The notes under the pieces were generated by a model. It made no database searches. It was not told the origin of the DNA and saw only the letters and a program-made list of their open reading frames with translations. Made by a program: the position numbers and the translations under genes. This document shows positions 8,403 through 16,762 of a stretch of DNA of 49,809 bases, piece after piece. How positions within the stretch are numbered: the first letter of the stretch is position 1; each line of letters begins with the position of its first letter. Source of the stretch: Verrucomicrobiales bacterium (GTDB lineage: Bacteria > Verrucomicrobiota > Verrucomicrobiia > Verrucomicrobiales > DEV007). The stretch spans positions 50,317 to 100,125 of the forward strand of contig PBSY01000016.1 in assembly GCA_002726915.1 (NCBI GenBank), written 5' to 3'.

Positions 8403-10277
8403 ATGTGGACTATGAAAAAATGTCTTTTAACAGTTCTTTTAGGACTATTTCTAGGGGGTAACATCGGCATTAGCGGAGATCGCCCGAACATTCTTTGGCT
8501 GACTTGCGAGGACAACAATGTCAACTGGATCGGTTGCTATGGTAACCCTTACGCTGATACTCCGAATATTGACAAACTGGCTTCAGAGGGGTTTCAGTAC
8601 ACGAACTGCTACGCCAATGCTCCGGTTTGCGCTCCTTCGCGATGCACCTGGATTACTGGCATTCACGCGGTATCCATGGGCACGCACCCGATGCGGAGTC
8701 GTTACGAGATTCCTCACGATCGCATCAAGTATTACCCCGATTACCTCAAGGAGGCTGGCTACTACGTGGTTAACGCAGGCAAGACGGACTACAATATCGG
8801 CGGTCGCGATGACAAGGAGCCCTGGGACTCTAGTAAGCCGGACTTCCAGGCGGCGAAGGATAACCAGCCCTTCTTCATGATCATCAACAGCACGAAGTCC
8901 CACGAGTCGCGTGCATTTGGTGATATCAACAATTCCGAGCATAGCCCCGGGCACGTTCAGCTGGCTAAGTATCATCCGGACATCCCTGAGATGCGGAAGA
9001 ACTACGCGCATTATCACGATCAGATAAAAAACATGGACGCCGATATTGGTGCTGCGTTGCAACAGTTGGAGGACGCCGGGCTCGCCGAGAATACAATCGT
9101 GATTCACAACTCCGATCACGGTGGAGTGATTGCCCGCAGTAAGCGCTTTCTTTTTAACAGCGGGACCCATTGTCCGTTGATCGTTCGCATTCCGGAGAAG
9201 TTTAAGGATCTGCATCCCGGTTCACCCGGCGACAAGATCGACGAGTTTGTCAGCTTCATCGATATGCCTAAAACATGGTTGAGTCTGACCGGAGCGAAGA
9301 TTCCCGACGATATGCAGGGCAAGGTTTTCCTAGGGGCCGATAAAGAGGAGCGTAATTTCCACGTCAGCTTCCGTGGCCGGATGGATGAGCGCTGTGATAA
9401 CGTCCGCGCCTACCGCGAGGGCAAGTGGCTCTATATTCGCAACTATATGCCTTACGCGCCCTGGGGGCAGCGCCTCAATTATCTCTGGCAGATGGAGGCA
9501 ACGAAGGCGTGGCAGGCATACCACGATGATGGGCGCACCAATGCCGTGACGGGGCGTTTCTTCGGAACCAAGCCGATGGAGGAACTCTATGACACCTCAG
9601 TTGACCCGGACAATGTCGACAATCTGATCGACGACCCGCAATATGCCGATCTCGTAGAAGGGTTCCGAACCAGTCTCTCTGAATGGCAGCTCAAGAACTA
9701 CGATGCAGGCCTGCTTCCTGAGACGGAAATCGTCAAGCGTGCCGCGGATAACAACATGACCATCTATGAGATGGTTCGTGATGAGGAGCTCTACCCGGTT
9801 TCTGCTTATCTCTCTGCTTCGGAGTTGGCGATTGAAAACGATCCCGCCAATGAGAAGGAACTGCTCAAGCTTCTCCAGAGTGAAGATGCCGGGGTTCGTT
9901 ACTGGGCGATGGTAGGCCTGTTCCACATCCAGGATCATGTCGGCTTGAAGAATGGGGCCGTCAAGAAAGTGCTTGATGACGAATCCCATCATGTTCGTCT
10001 TATGGCCGCATGGGCACTCTACCGTGCCGGCGAAAAGGAAATCGCGATGGAATCGTTCAAAGATCTGCTTAGCGGCAGTTCCTATGCTTCGATGAAGACT
10101 TTCAACGTGATCGACTGGATCGGAGACGGCGCTGAACCCTACCAGGAGGCGATGCTCGCCTGCGAGGCGGAGCCTGAAAGCTACGTCAACCGTTTGAAGG
10201 AATACATGGTCGACGGATACGCCGAGGAGCAGAAGAATGCCAAAACTTCCGAGCGGAAGAACAGAAGGAAGAAGTAG
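8403..10277 (+). CDS. Secreted sulfatase with C-terminal HEAT-like repeats
   Basis: A type I sulfatase with a short signal peptide (MKKCLLTVLLGLFLGG, beginning at an internal ATG at 8412). The formylglycine motif is CAPSR with Cys76, and NSDHGG carries the later metal ligands. At the first metal site the family's usual Asp-Asp is Glu-Asp (LTCEDNN), a variant seen in some heparan N-sulfatase-like groups. The segment RPNILWLTCEDNNVNWIG and the GKTDYNIGG segment support that subgroup. The last ~130 residues form alanine- and leucine-rich helix pairs (LLKLLQSEDAGVRYWAM, VLDDESHHVRLMAAWALY) that look like HEAT repeats, followed by a basic tail (ERKNRRKK). An AGGAGGG sequence near 8383 could serve as ribosome binding site but is ~14 bp from ATG 8403. 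It is followed 39 bp later by another sulfatase on the same strand, so the two are probably co-transcribed. Confidence 0.94.
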   Translation: MWTMKKCLLTVLLGLFLGGNIGISGDRPNILWLTCEDNNVNWIGCYGNPYADTPNIDKLASEGFQYTNCYANAPVCAPSRCTWITGIHAVSMGTHPMRSRYEIPHDRIKYYPDYLKEAGYYVVNAGKTDYNIGGRDDKEPWDSSKPDFQAAKDNQPFFMIINSTKSHESRAFGDINNSEHSPGHVQLAKYHPDIPEMRKNYAHYHDQIKNMDADIGAALQQLEDAGLAENTIVIHNSDHGGVIARSKRFLFNSGTHCPLIVRIPEKFKDLHPGSPGDKIDEFVSFIDMPKTWLSLTGAKIPDDMQGKVFLGADKEERNFHVSFRGRMDERCDNVRAYREGKWLYIRNYMPYAPWGQRLNYLWQMEATKAWQAYHDDGRTNAVTGRFFGTKPMEELYDTSVDPDNVDNLIDDPQYADLVEGFRTSLSEWQLKNYDAGLLPETEIVKRAADNNMTIYEMVRDEELYPVSAYLSASELAIENDPANEKELLKLLQSEDAGVRYWAMVGLFHIQDHVGLKNGAVKKVLDDESHHVRLMAAWALYRAGEKEIAMESFKDLLSGSSYASMKTFNVIDWIGDGAEPYQEAMLACEAEPESYVNRLKEYMVDGYAEEQKNAKTSERKNRRKK

Positions 10278-10349
10278 GCCATTTATCGAAACTTATTTAC
10301 CCTTCAGGTTGAACGAATGAGTCTTCGGTTGATCGTGTTTTATCGAAAT

Positions 10350-12608
10350 ATGAAAATCGCTCTTATCTTTGGTGCTGTCATCATTCTCACTGCGTTTTCG
10401 CTCACCGCCGCTGAGCGCCCCAATATCCTGTTCTTCTATGTTGATGACATGGGGTGGGGCGGTATTGGGCCGAACGCCCAGACGGATCGCCGGACAAAGG
10501 GGCTAGCGAACGTGAAGACACCGAACCTCGATCGATTGGCTGCGGAAGGCGTCAACTTAAGCCGAGGTTATGGCTCTACAGTTTGTTCTCCTGCCCGCTC
10601 CTCGCAGCAAACAGGTTTCCATCAGGGACATACCTTTGCTGACCGCAATGATCCTGACAATGCTAAGAAAGCGATCCGTAAAGATGATATCACCATGGGC
10701 GATGCTCTTTCTGCGGCCGGCTATGTAACGGGTTACTGGGGGAAATGGGGATACGGCGGATCGAAAGAGCAGGAAAACCCGACGCTCGACAATTTACAGA
10801 CGCTTCCTACTTCCCACGGCTATCAGCACGTTGTGGCCGAGTTGCACCATGTCCGAGCTCATACTTTTTTTCAACCGACTCTTTGGACGGCACCGGCACC
10901 CGACGGTAGTCAGGGAGGACTTTACCTCACGCCTAACTCCATGAAGCCTTGGGAAAACAATGATGCCTACCCTGATAAACCGGCTTTGCAGAATCATCCG
11001 GATTATCCGGAAACTGCCTACTGCGACGATGTTTACTGCTTCGCCGCGCTGGACTTTGTACGGGAGGAAGCGGTGCGCTTTAACGAAGATGGGACTCCTT
11101 TCTTCGGCTTGTTGGCGGTGCAGGTTCCGCATGGCCCTTTCGGTGATATCAAGGAACTGCCTGACTGGGATAAGGCTTATGCCGATGACGCTCATTTTTC
11201 AAAACTAAAGGAGCAGTCCCGCGAATGGGCTGCCATGGTGACCAGGATTGATGCCCACTTCGGCAATATCCTTGCGGCTCTGGAGGATCCCGATAACGAT
11301 GGCGACAAATCCGACTCCGTTGCTGACAATACGCTAGTCATTTTCATGTCAGACAACGGCGGGCCTGGCGGGGCCAACAATTCCGAGTTTGATGCCAATG
11401 GTGGTCTGACTGGCACGAAGGGAACAATTAATGAAGGTGGCATTCGGGTCCCAATGATTATGCGCTGGCCTGCTCAGATCACGGAAAAATCAGCGCTAAA
11501 GCGTGGCGCCAGTTCTGGGATGGTGATCGACGGGACTGACCTGCTGCCGACATTCTGCGAACTGGCGGGTGCTGAGGTACCTCTAGGAATCGATGGCGTT
11601 TCTTTTGCCCCAGTCCTGACAGAGATTAGTGAACGGCGCCCCCGTGATTTCGTTATTCATGAAGCCGGGAAAGGGCATTCGATAATCCGTGGCGATCACA
11701 AGCTGATCAGGCGTCCCAAGAGTGGGATCGAACTTTACGATTTGGCGCAGGACCCTGCTGAAACCACCAATCTTGCGAAGGAGTTTCCTATCCTCGCCGA
11801 AACGTTGAACAAGCTTTTGCTTGAGGAGCGGGTGGAGGAACCCCGGGGCTTCGCTAATACATACCATTTCTGGGAAGGCAAGGACGGCTTGTCGATTTCC
11901 AAGGCGAACCACTGGTCTAACTACGCTTATCGCAATAAGGGGATCACTTACCTTGAAGATAAGGGAGCGCCGCAGTTATCATGGATCGCTCACATGATCG
12001 CGATTGAAGGAGAGAGCCAGACTGCCGTGGCAGATCGGGACACTGGCTTTTTGGCCCTCGAAGTCGGAGCGGAGGAGGGTGGCTCTCAGATGCTTCAGGT
12101 AGGCAAGGGGGTCACGGTCACGGGTCGGAATGAGGTGAGAATTTCAGCTGGAGGGACTATTGACATCGACGGTGGTAAGCTTGTCTCGGTCCGTTGGATT
12201 GACGTTAAGCGTGGAGGTACGCTGAATGGCGCTGGTAGCGTCGAGGGTAGCCTTTACAATCAAGGCAAAATTGTGGTGAGCCCCACCGCTACTGCCGAAG
12301 TGCTCGCTGTCTCGGGAGATTACCGCGAAACCTCAGGAACACTACTAGCCTTTGCAGATCTTGATACCGGGCTTCAAGTTCAGGGGAAAGCGTTCCTTGC
12401 GGGGCGTCTTGAAATGAGAGGCACAGTAAATGGGAGGATTGGCTCCCGCTTCAAGATTTTGACTGGCGCTAAGATTGAAGGTCAATTTGCGAATTCCGAT
12501 GACGAGGTTATCGCTGACGACGGCGCACGTCTGAAGATTCACTACGCAAATAAGGCGGTAACCGTGGAGATACTTGAGTTGCCTTTGAAGGTGACTCGCG
12601 CGGAGTGA
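10350..12608 (+). CDS. Secreted arylsulfatase with beta-helix-like C-terminal domain
   Basis: A type I sulfatase of 752 aa. The signal peptide (MKIALIFGAVIILTAFSLTA) runs directly into ERPNILFFYVDDMGWGG. The formylglycine motif is CSPAR with Cys79, so alanine replaces the usual serine, a tolerated variant. GKWGYGG and FMSDNGGPGG follow. ATG 10350 is chosen because it starts the signal peptide; ATG 10317 is in frame upstream. The catalytic part ends near residue 500. The remaining ~250 residues hold short glycine-rich strands (GGTIDIDGG, GTLNGAGSVEGS, YNQGKIVVSPTA) typical of autotransporter-like or PEP-CTERM-associated right-handed beta-helix passengers. No barrel, PEP-CTERM or LPxTG anchor is seen at the end. 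The domain may bind polysaccharide or the cell surface. It lies in tandem with the sulfatase upstream. Confidence 0.93.
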   Translation: MKIALIFGAVIILTAFSLTAAERPNILFFYVDDMGWGGIGPNAQTDRRTKGLANVKTPNLDRLAAEGVNLSRGYGSTVCSPARSSQQTGFHQGHTFADRNDPDNAKKAIRKDDITMGDALSAAGYVTGYWGKWGYGGSKEQENPTLDNLQTLPTSHGYQHVVAELHHVRAHTFFQPTLWTAPAPDGSQGGLYLTPNSMKPWENNDAYPDKPALQNHPDYPETAYCDDVYCFAALDFVREEAVRFNEDGTPFFGLLAVQVPHGPFGDIKELPDWDKAYADDAHFSKLKEQSREWAAMVTRIDAHFGNILAALEDPDNDGDKSDSVADNTLVIFMSDNGGPGGANNSEFDANGGLTGTKGTINEGGIRVPMIMRWPAQITEKSALKRGASSGMVIDGTDLLPTFCELAGAEVPLGIDGVSFAPVLTEISERRPRDFVIHEAGKGHSIIRGDHKLIRRPKSGIELYDLAQDPAETTNLAKEFPILAETLNKLLLEERVEEPRGFANTYHFWEGKDGLSISKANHWSNYAYRNKGITYLEDKGAPQLSWIAHMIAIEGESQTAVADRDTGFLALEVGAEEGGSQMLQVGKGVTVTGRNEVRISAGGTIDIDGGKLVSVRWIDVKRGGTLNGAGSVEGSLYNQGKIVVSPTATAEVLAVSGDYRETSGTLLAFADLDTGLQVQGKAFLAGRLEMRGTVNGRIGSRFKILTGAKIEGQFANSDDEVIADDGARLKIHYANKAVTVEILELPLKVTRAE

Positions 12609-12652
12609 ACAGGGTACACGTGCGATTTGGTATTGCTGACTTAATTGATCAG

Positions 12653-12673
12653 GCCAGCCCCTGACTGGGCGGC
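12653..12673 (+). terminator. Hairpin after the tandem sulfatases (weak terminator candidate)
   Basis: GCCAGCCC and GGGCGGC pair around a CTGACT loop with one bulged A, 45 bp after the sulfatase stop. There is no T-tract afterwards, so intrinsic termination is uncertain. Confidence 0.3.
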
Positions 12674-12719
12674 GCATTAGTTGGCTCAGAAGTCGTCGCG
12701 GAGTTCCTTTTCATTATGG

Positions 12720-12860
12720 ATGTATGTATTGGGAATGTTTCCAGGGTTGGGAACAGTGGCCACGGTGATCGTTTTACTCGTAAAGCGTGAGTATAAACAT
12801 GCGCTCATCGTTTTTTTAGTTCCCACCATATTTTATATAATACTTTTTACAGCTGTATAA
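12720..12860 (+). CDS. Candidate 46-aa membrane protein
   Basis: I do not recognise a family. Reading from ATG 12720, the peptide has two hydrophobic stretches separated by a short charged loop: GLGTVATVIVLLV, then KREYKH, then ALIVFLVPTIFYIILFTAV, ending at TAA 12858-12860. Two membrane helices joined by a positively charged turn are unusual for random sequence and typical of genuine small membrane proteins. The frame stays open upstream to a TTG at 12681, which would give 59 aa. ATG 12735 is a further possible start. No convincing ribosome binding site is visible for any of these. The local DNA is more A+T-rich than the flanking genes. The gene would lie between the sulfatase ending at 12608 and the oppositely oriented zinc-finger protein gene, 23 bp from its stop. 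Confidence 0.4.
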   Translation: MYVLGMFPGLGTVATVIVLLVKREYKHALIVFLVPTIFYIILFTAV

Positions 12861-12883
12861 TTCTATGTAGAGAGTGGCGAGGC

Positions 12884-13750
12884 TTACCAGCCAACCATAT
12901 AGGTCACATCCCACTTGATCTTGCCGGTTCCACTGCAGTCGGGGCAGTCCATCTTGCCATCGGGTGAGCGCATTCCGAGAGGGCGGGTGTCCTGAACCTT
13001 GCCAAAACCGCGACACTCCTGGCAGCGGCGGTCTTCGAATTGTTGATACTGGAAGACCTCCCCATTCTTGACCATGGAGAGGAAGAGTTGTTGAGACATC
13101 GGAGGCGGACCCTCCTCAAGCTTCTCTGTCGAAACTTCAGCAGTGAACATGGGCAGAGTCCTGATCTCTTTGATCTGCTTAGTGCCGGGCGGTTCTTCTG
13201 CCGGGGCGCTGCCGCCGCCGTTATCGAGAGGGATACCGAAGAAAGTTACCCCGCCACCTCCTTTGTTCACTTTCTGGAGGGCTGGTTCTGGGCCCTTCTT
13301 CGCCGCCGGATCGACCACCGTTCGTGTGATTTCGGTGACGTGTTCGCCAGCCGCCGTAATATTGGCGAGGGAAGGGGTAAGTTCTCCACTTTTGAGATTG
13401 ACCCCGGAGATCTTGACCACAGACGGCTTTCCGGCATAAGCGCAAAGAAAGAGATCGCCGTTGGGGTTGTTCTTGGTGAGCTTACGGATCACCCGGATAC
13501 GCTCGCCCTTGAATTCCTGCCCGCCATTGTTCTTCGCGGCTTCTTCACGCAGCTTGGTATCGTACTTGGTCGTGATATCCTTGTAAATCAGGCCAAGTAA
13601 TTCGCGGGTTTCAGCGGCATTGCGGGCGCCGACCCGGCTGACCTGGAACATTTCAGCGGTCTCCTGGGATTTGCCCTCTTGGGCAAAGAGCGAGGGCATG
13701 GGTGCACCGATTAGGATCGGCATAAAGCGTCGTCGAGTGAAGATGGTCAT
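12884..13750 (-). CDS. Exported protein with DnaJ-type zinc finger
   Basis: Unrecognised 288-residue protein. The N-terminus (TRRRFMPILIGAPMPSLFA) resembles a twin-arginine or Sec signal, so export is likely. The middle is an undistinguished domain followed by a glycine- and proline-rich linker (about residues 175-205). The C-terminus carries two CxxCxGxG motifs, CQECRGFG (243-250) and CPDCSGTG (269-276), which together make one zinc site of the DnaJ cysteine-rich type. DnaJ itself is absent: there is no J-domain HPD motif. The presence of such a finger on a secreted protein suggests a structural or protein-binding role outside the cytoplasm. It lies 115 bp downstream of a sulfatase on the same strand. 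Function cannot be assigned. Confidence 0.8.
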   Translation of the reverse strand: MTIFTRRRFMPILIGAPMPSLFAQEGKSQETAEMFQVSRVGARNAAETRELLGLIYKDITTKYDTKLREEAAKNNGGQEFKGERIRVIRKLTKNNPNGDLFLCAYAGKPSVVKISGVNLKSGELTPSLANITAAGEHVTEITRTVVDPAAKKGPEPALQKVNKGGGGVTFFGIPLDNGGGSAPAEEPPGTKQIKEIRTLPMFTAEVSTEKLEEGPPPMSQQLFLSMVKNGEVFQYQQFEDRRCQECRGFGKVQDTRPLGMRSPDGKMDCPDCSGTGKIKWDVTYMVGW

Positions 13751-13865
13751 AAAGCAGAGTCGGTTAAATTAGGATGTGGTCCCGAGTGAGCTTCTGTAAC
13801 CGGTTTTCCGCGATAGGAAATTGGTCAGTTTTTTGGAAAGCACAACAGAAATGACGCATTGAGAA

Positions 13866-15305
13866 TTAATCAAGGATGCAATCCGGGTTCGGTTGATGGG
13901 GAATAGGCGCTCCGGTGCTTTCCTGCCAGGCGTCGATCTCGGCCCGGAGCTCTGCGACCAGTTCCGGCATCGAATCAGCGAGGTTCTTCTGTTCGCCGGG
14001 ATCTTCTTCTAGGTTGTAGAGACCAACCGTATCGGTCTCGAGAAATTCGATCATCTTCCATTGGCCGTTGCGGAGGCTGGTCGACGGGAAGCCACGCCAC
14101 GAGTAGGTTTTGCCTCCCGGGACTTCGAATTCGAGACCGCGTCCCGGCAGATAGAGCGGGTAGTGCCAGAAGATACTGCGCTTTTTGACTTTGCCCCCGC
14201 TTAAAAGGTTGGAGACGTTGATACCGTCAACGGGTTGGGGGGTTGGAAGTTCGGCGCCTGCTAGTGCGGCGAAGGTCGGCAGGAAGTCGACACTGGTTAT
14301 CGGGGTGTCGCAGGTGGTTCCTGCTTCGATGGTCCCGGTCCAGCGCATCGCCGTGGGAACTCGGGTGCCGGCTTCGAACAGGGAGCCTTTCTGGCCACGC
14401 AAGGGGTTCAGCTGGGAAACCGATGGGAGCCCTCCGTTGTCGCTGGAGAAAATTATGAGTGTGTTTTCGCTGATTCCAAGCTCGTCGACCTTATCAACGA
14501 CACGGCCGACTGATGTATCGACGGCTTCAACCATTCCGGCATAGACGGGTTTGAAGTTTTCGCGTTGTTCTTTTGGCAGTGCTTTGAGCTTCTCTTCGTA
14601 GCGAGCTGCGACTTCTTTTCTCGATCGGTGCGGGGTGTGGACATCGAAATGAGTCAGGTAAAGAAAGAAGGGAACATCATGATTGTCTTCGATGAACTTG
14701 AGAGCCCGGTCAGTGAGCTTCTCGGCCACATCGACGTCACCATAGTGCTTTTTTTCGACACCATCCTTTCCGTTCGAAGTGCTGAGGTCAAATCCCTGGG
14801 TATCCGGGCCGAGGTGCCATTTCCCAATTCGCGCCGAGGTATAGCCTGCTGGCTTAAGAACCTCCGGAATGCAGACAAACTCTGGATCGAGCGAATTGGT
14901 GATTTCGAAAGTGGCCGCCTTCTTGTTGAGAGCCTCGTCCCGGCGCTCTCTCGCGGGAACGAGCAGTCGCATGTATTTCGGGTTTCCCTTGGCTGCGCCT
15001 CCGGGCGTGTAGATCCGATTCCGTGGCGTGTAGGTGCCCGACATGAGGCAGGCGCGGGTGGGTGCACAGTTAGGGCCACCGGAATAAGCCGCGGTGAAGT
15101 TCATGCCCTCGGACGCGAACTTGTCAAGGTGAGGGGTCTCGAAGAACTTCGCCCCGGTGAAGCCGCAGTCCTGCCAGCCGAGGTCATCGGCGAGGATGAA
15201 AACGATGTTGGGTGGAGATGGCTCCTCGTTTTGTGCGGAGGCAGTTAGGAGCGTAACGGTAAAGGCGAAAAAGATGGCAGTGAGATGGGTTCTTATTGTG
15301 TTCAT
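13866..15305 (-). CDS. Secreted sulfatase, CAPTR type
   Basis: A type I sulfatase of 479 aa, close to the minimal family length. The signal peptide ends near LLTASAQ. FILADDLGWQDCGF carries the metal aspartates, CAPTR holds the formylglycine cysteine (Cys80; threonine in place of serine, common in some bacterial subfamilies), GKWHLG supplies the conserved Lys/His, and FSSDNGGLPS the later metal ligands. It is compact, without accessory domain. It resembles arylsulfatase A-like bacterial enzymes of the polysaccharide-degrading type; the actual substrate is unknown. It is followed by the zinc-finger protein gene and preceded, 24 bp away, by the PhoD-type phosphatase gene on the same strand, so the three plus the next sulfatase may form one transcription unit. 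Confidence 0.95.
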   Translation of the reverse strand: MNTIRTHLTAIFFAFTVTLLTASAQNEEPSPPNIVFILADDLGWQDCGFTGAKFFETPHLDKFASEGMNFTAAYSGGPNCAPTRACLMSGTYTPRNRIYTPGGAAKGNPKYMRLLVPARERRDEALNKKAATFEITNSLDPEFVCIPEVLKPAGYTSARIGKWHLGPDTQGFDLSTSNGKDGVEKKHYGDVDVAEKLTDRALKFIEDNHDVPFFLYLTHFDVHTPHRSRKEVAARYEEKLKALPKEQRENFKPVYAGMVEAVDTSVGRVVDKVDELGISENTLIIFSSDNGGLPSVSQLNPLRGQKGSLFEAGTRVPTAMRWTGTIEAGTTCDTPITSVDFLPTFAALAGAELPTPQPVDGINVSNLLSGGKVKKRSIFWHYPLYLPGRGLEFEVPGGKTYSWRGFPSTSLRNGQWKMIEFLETDTVGLYNLEEDPGEQKNLADSMPELVAELRAEIDAWQESTGAPIPHQPNPDCILD

Positions 15306-15329
15306 GGGAAAGGGAATGGCAGAGGAAGG

Positions 15330-16745
15330 CTACTCGGCGACCTGGATATCCTCATTGTAGAGCTGATTATTAACGCCGTGGTGTCTGAAGGTGGCCGTGG
15401 GTTTTCCGTCGACATGTGATATTTCGACACGCAGAAAGCCTCCCTTGATCTTGAGATAACGGTGCATCTCGGATCGTTGATTCTCAGTGAAGCCGCTGGC
15501 GTGCTGATCCGTGGTTGGTCCGCAGGAGTATTCGCGAACACCGGTGCGAGAGTCCTGGGAAACATACTGCCAATGGCGGTCGCCACAGACGACGAACATA
15601 TTCTCCTGCGAAGCAATAAAGTCGCGCAGTTCATCGCCTTCGTGGGTAAATCCCTCGTTGGCATGGTTGTCGTTCTTGTTGCCGCGGTCAGGACCGACCA
15701 CGGGGGTAGGGCTGATGAGGATACGGAACGTCGCGTCGGAGGCTTCAACCGTTTCCTTGAACCATTGTTTTTGCTCCTTGCCCCAGATGGTCTTGTCAGG
15801 GCCGTCGGGCATGGTGTTCGGGCTGCGGAAGTCTCGGCCTTCGACCAGCCAAATCTGCAAGTCCCTACCCCAGCGAATAGTGCGATAGGTTTTTTCCCCC
15901 ATGGGTAGCTGCTCAGGAAAGAGCTTGAGGCCGTCTTCCCAGGTCAGGTCACCGTAAGTCTGACCCGGCCAGCAATCGTTTTTGAGCGTGTCGTGATCAT
16001 CCTTGATGAAGTAACTCGCGGTGTGATTGTGAAAGTCGCGCTGAAAGGGCATAGCGTAGAGGCGATTCCATTTGAAGCGGGCAAGTTCGATGTTGTCAGC
16101 AAACGGCTCAGCCTTGTCGTAGTATTCGATGTCTCCGGTGTGAACGAAGAAGTCGGTGCCGAGTTTGGTCATTTGCGGGTAGATCTGATGCCCGTTTTCC
16201 CTGTCGTCGCGCCGCGGGTAATCTTGGCCGGTAACGACAGTAAAGGATACCGTGGCAGGATCGTCGATGGTGGGAGCGGTGGAAAAAGAGCCGGTCACAG
16301 AGCCTGTCGGGGCATCCTTGGAAGAGCGTCCTTCCAGATTGACTTCATACAGGGTCGCCGGTTGCAGGTTGCTGAGTTCGAACTGAGCGGTGGAGTTCTC
16401 GTTCAATTGCACCTGCTGCCATTCTGCTGTCATAGCAGAGTTAGGATTGCCCTTTGGGAAGTAAGTAAGGCGAACCTCACCATTCAATCCGGGAACAGCA
16501 CCTTCCATCGTATCGAGATCGGGGTATTCGAGTGAGCGTCGTTTCTTATCGTTGTTTTTGGGGAACGGTTTTCCATCCAGGTTCCGTTCGGGGAATTTTG
16601 TCAGGCGAGTCCAGATGATTGCGGTATCGGACTTTACTTCGCCTACTTTTATTCCATTGGCAAAATGTGCTGGCACGTCAGTTTGGGCATGTGACCCTAT
16701 GGCTATTGCCAAGATCAGGAGGCATAGAAACGGTAGTTTTGTCAT
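15330..16745 (-). CDS. Secreted PhoD-like alkaline phosphatase/phosphodiesterase
   Basis: A metallophosphatase of the PhoD family (471 aa) that cleaves phosphate mono- or diesters outside the cytoplasm. A signal peptide (ending IGSHAQ) is followed by a beta-rich N-terminal domain with WTRL near residue 47, characteristic of PhoD N-terminal modules, and then the catalytic domain. Metal-binding segments are FVHTGDIEYYD, FIKDDHD and VVCGDRHWQY. The family usually has a Tat signal; here the N-terminus (MTKLPFLCLLILAIAIGS) looks Sec-type. Its place between two sulfatases, with 24 and 17 bp gaps, suggests co-expression, perhaps for scavenging phosphate from the same polymers or organic matter. Confidence 0.92.
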   Translation of the reverse strand: MTKLPFLCLLILAIAIGSHAQTDVPAHFANGIKVGEVKSDTAIIWTRLTKFPERNLDGKPFPKNNDKKRRSLEYPDLDTMEGAVPGLNGEVRLTYFPKGNPNSAMTAEWQQVQLNENSTAQFELSNLQPATLYEVNLEGRSSKDAPTGSVTGSFSTAPTIDDPATVSFTVVTGQDYPRRDDRENGHQIYPQMTKLGTDFFVHTGDIEYYDKAEPFADNIELARFKWNRLYAMPFQRDFHNHTASYFIKDDHDTLKNDCWPGQTYGDLTWEDGLKLFPEQLPMGEKTYRTIRWGRDLQIWLVEGRDFRSPNTMPDGPDKTIWGKEQKQWFKETVEASDATFRILISPTPVVGPDRGNKNDNHANEGFTHEGDELRDFIASQENMFVVCGDRHWQYVSQDSRTGVREYSCGPTTDQHASGFTENQRSEMHRYLKIKGGFLRVEISHVDGKPTATFRHHGVNNQLYNEDIQVAE

Positions 16746-16762
16746 AACGTAGAGAATTAATG

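Noticed and set aside
14565..15248. 227-codon plus-strand frame
   Set aside because: Lies antisense inside the CAPTR sulfatase and reflects its codon usage.
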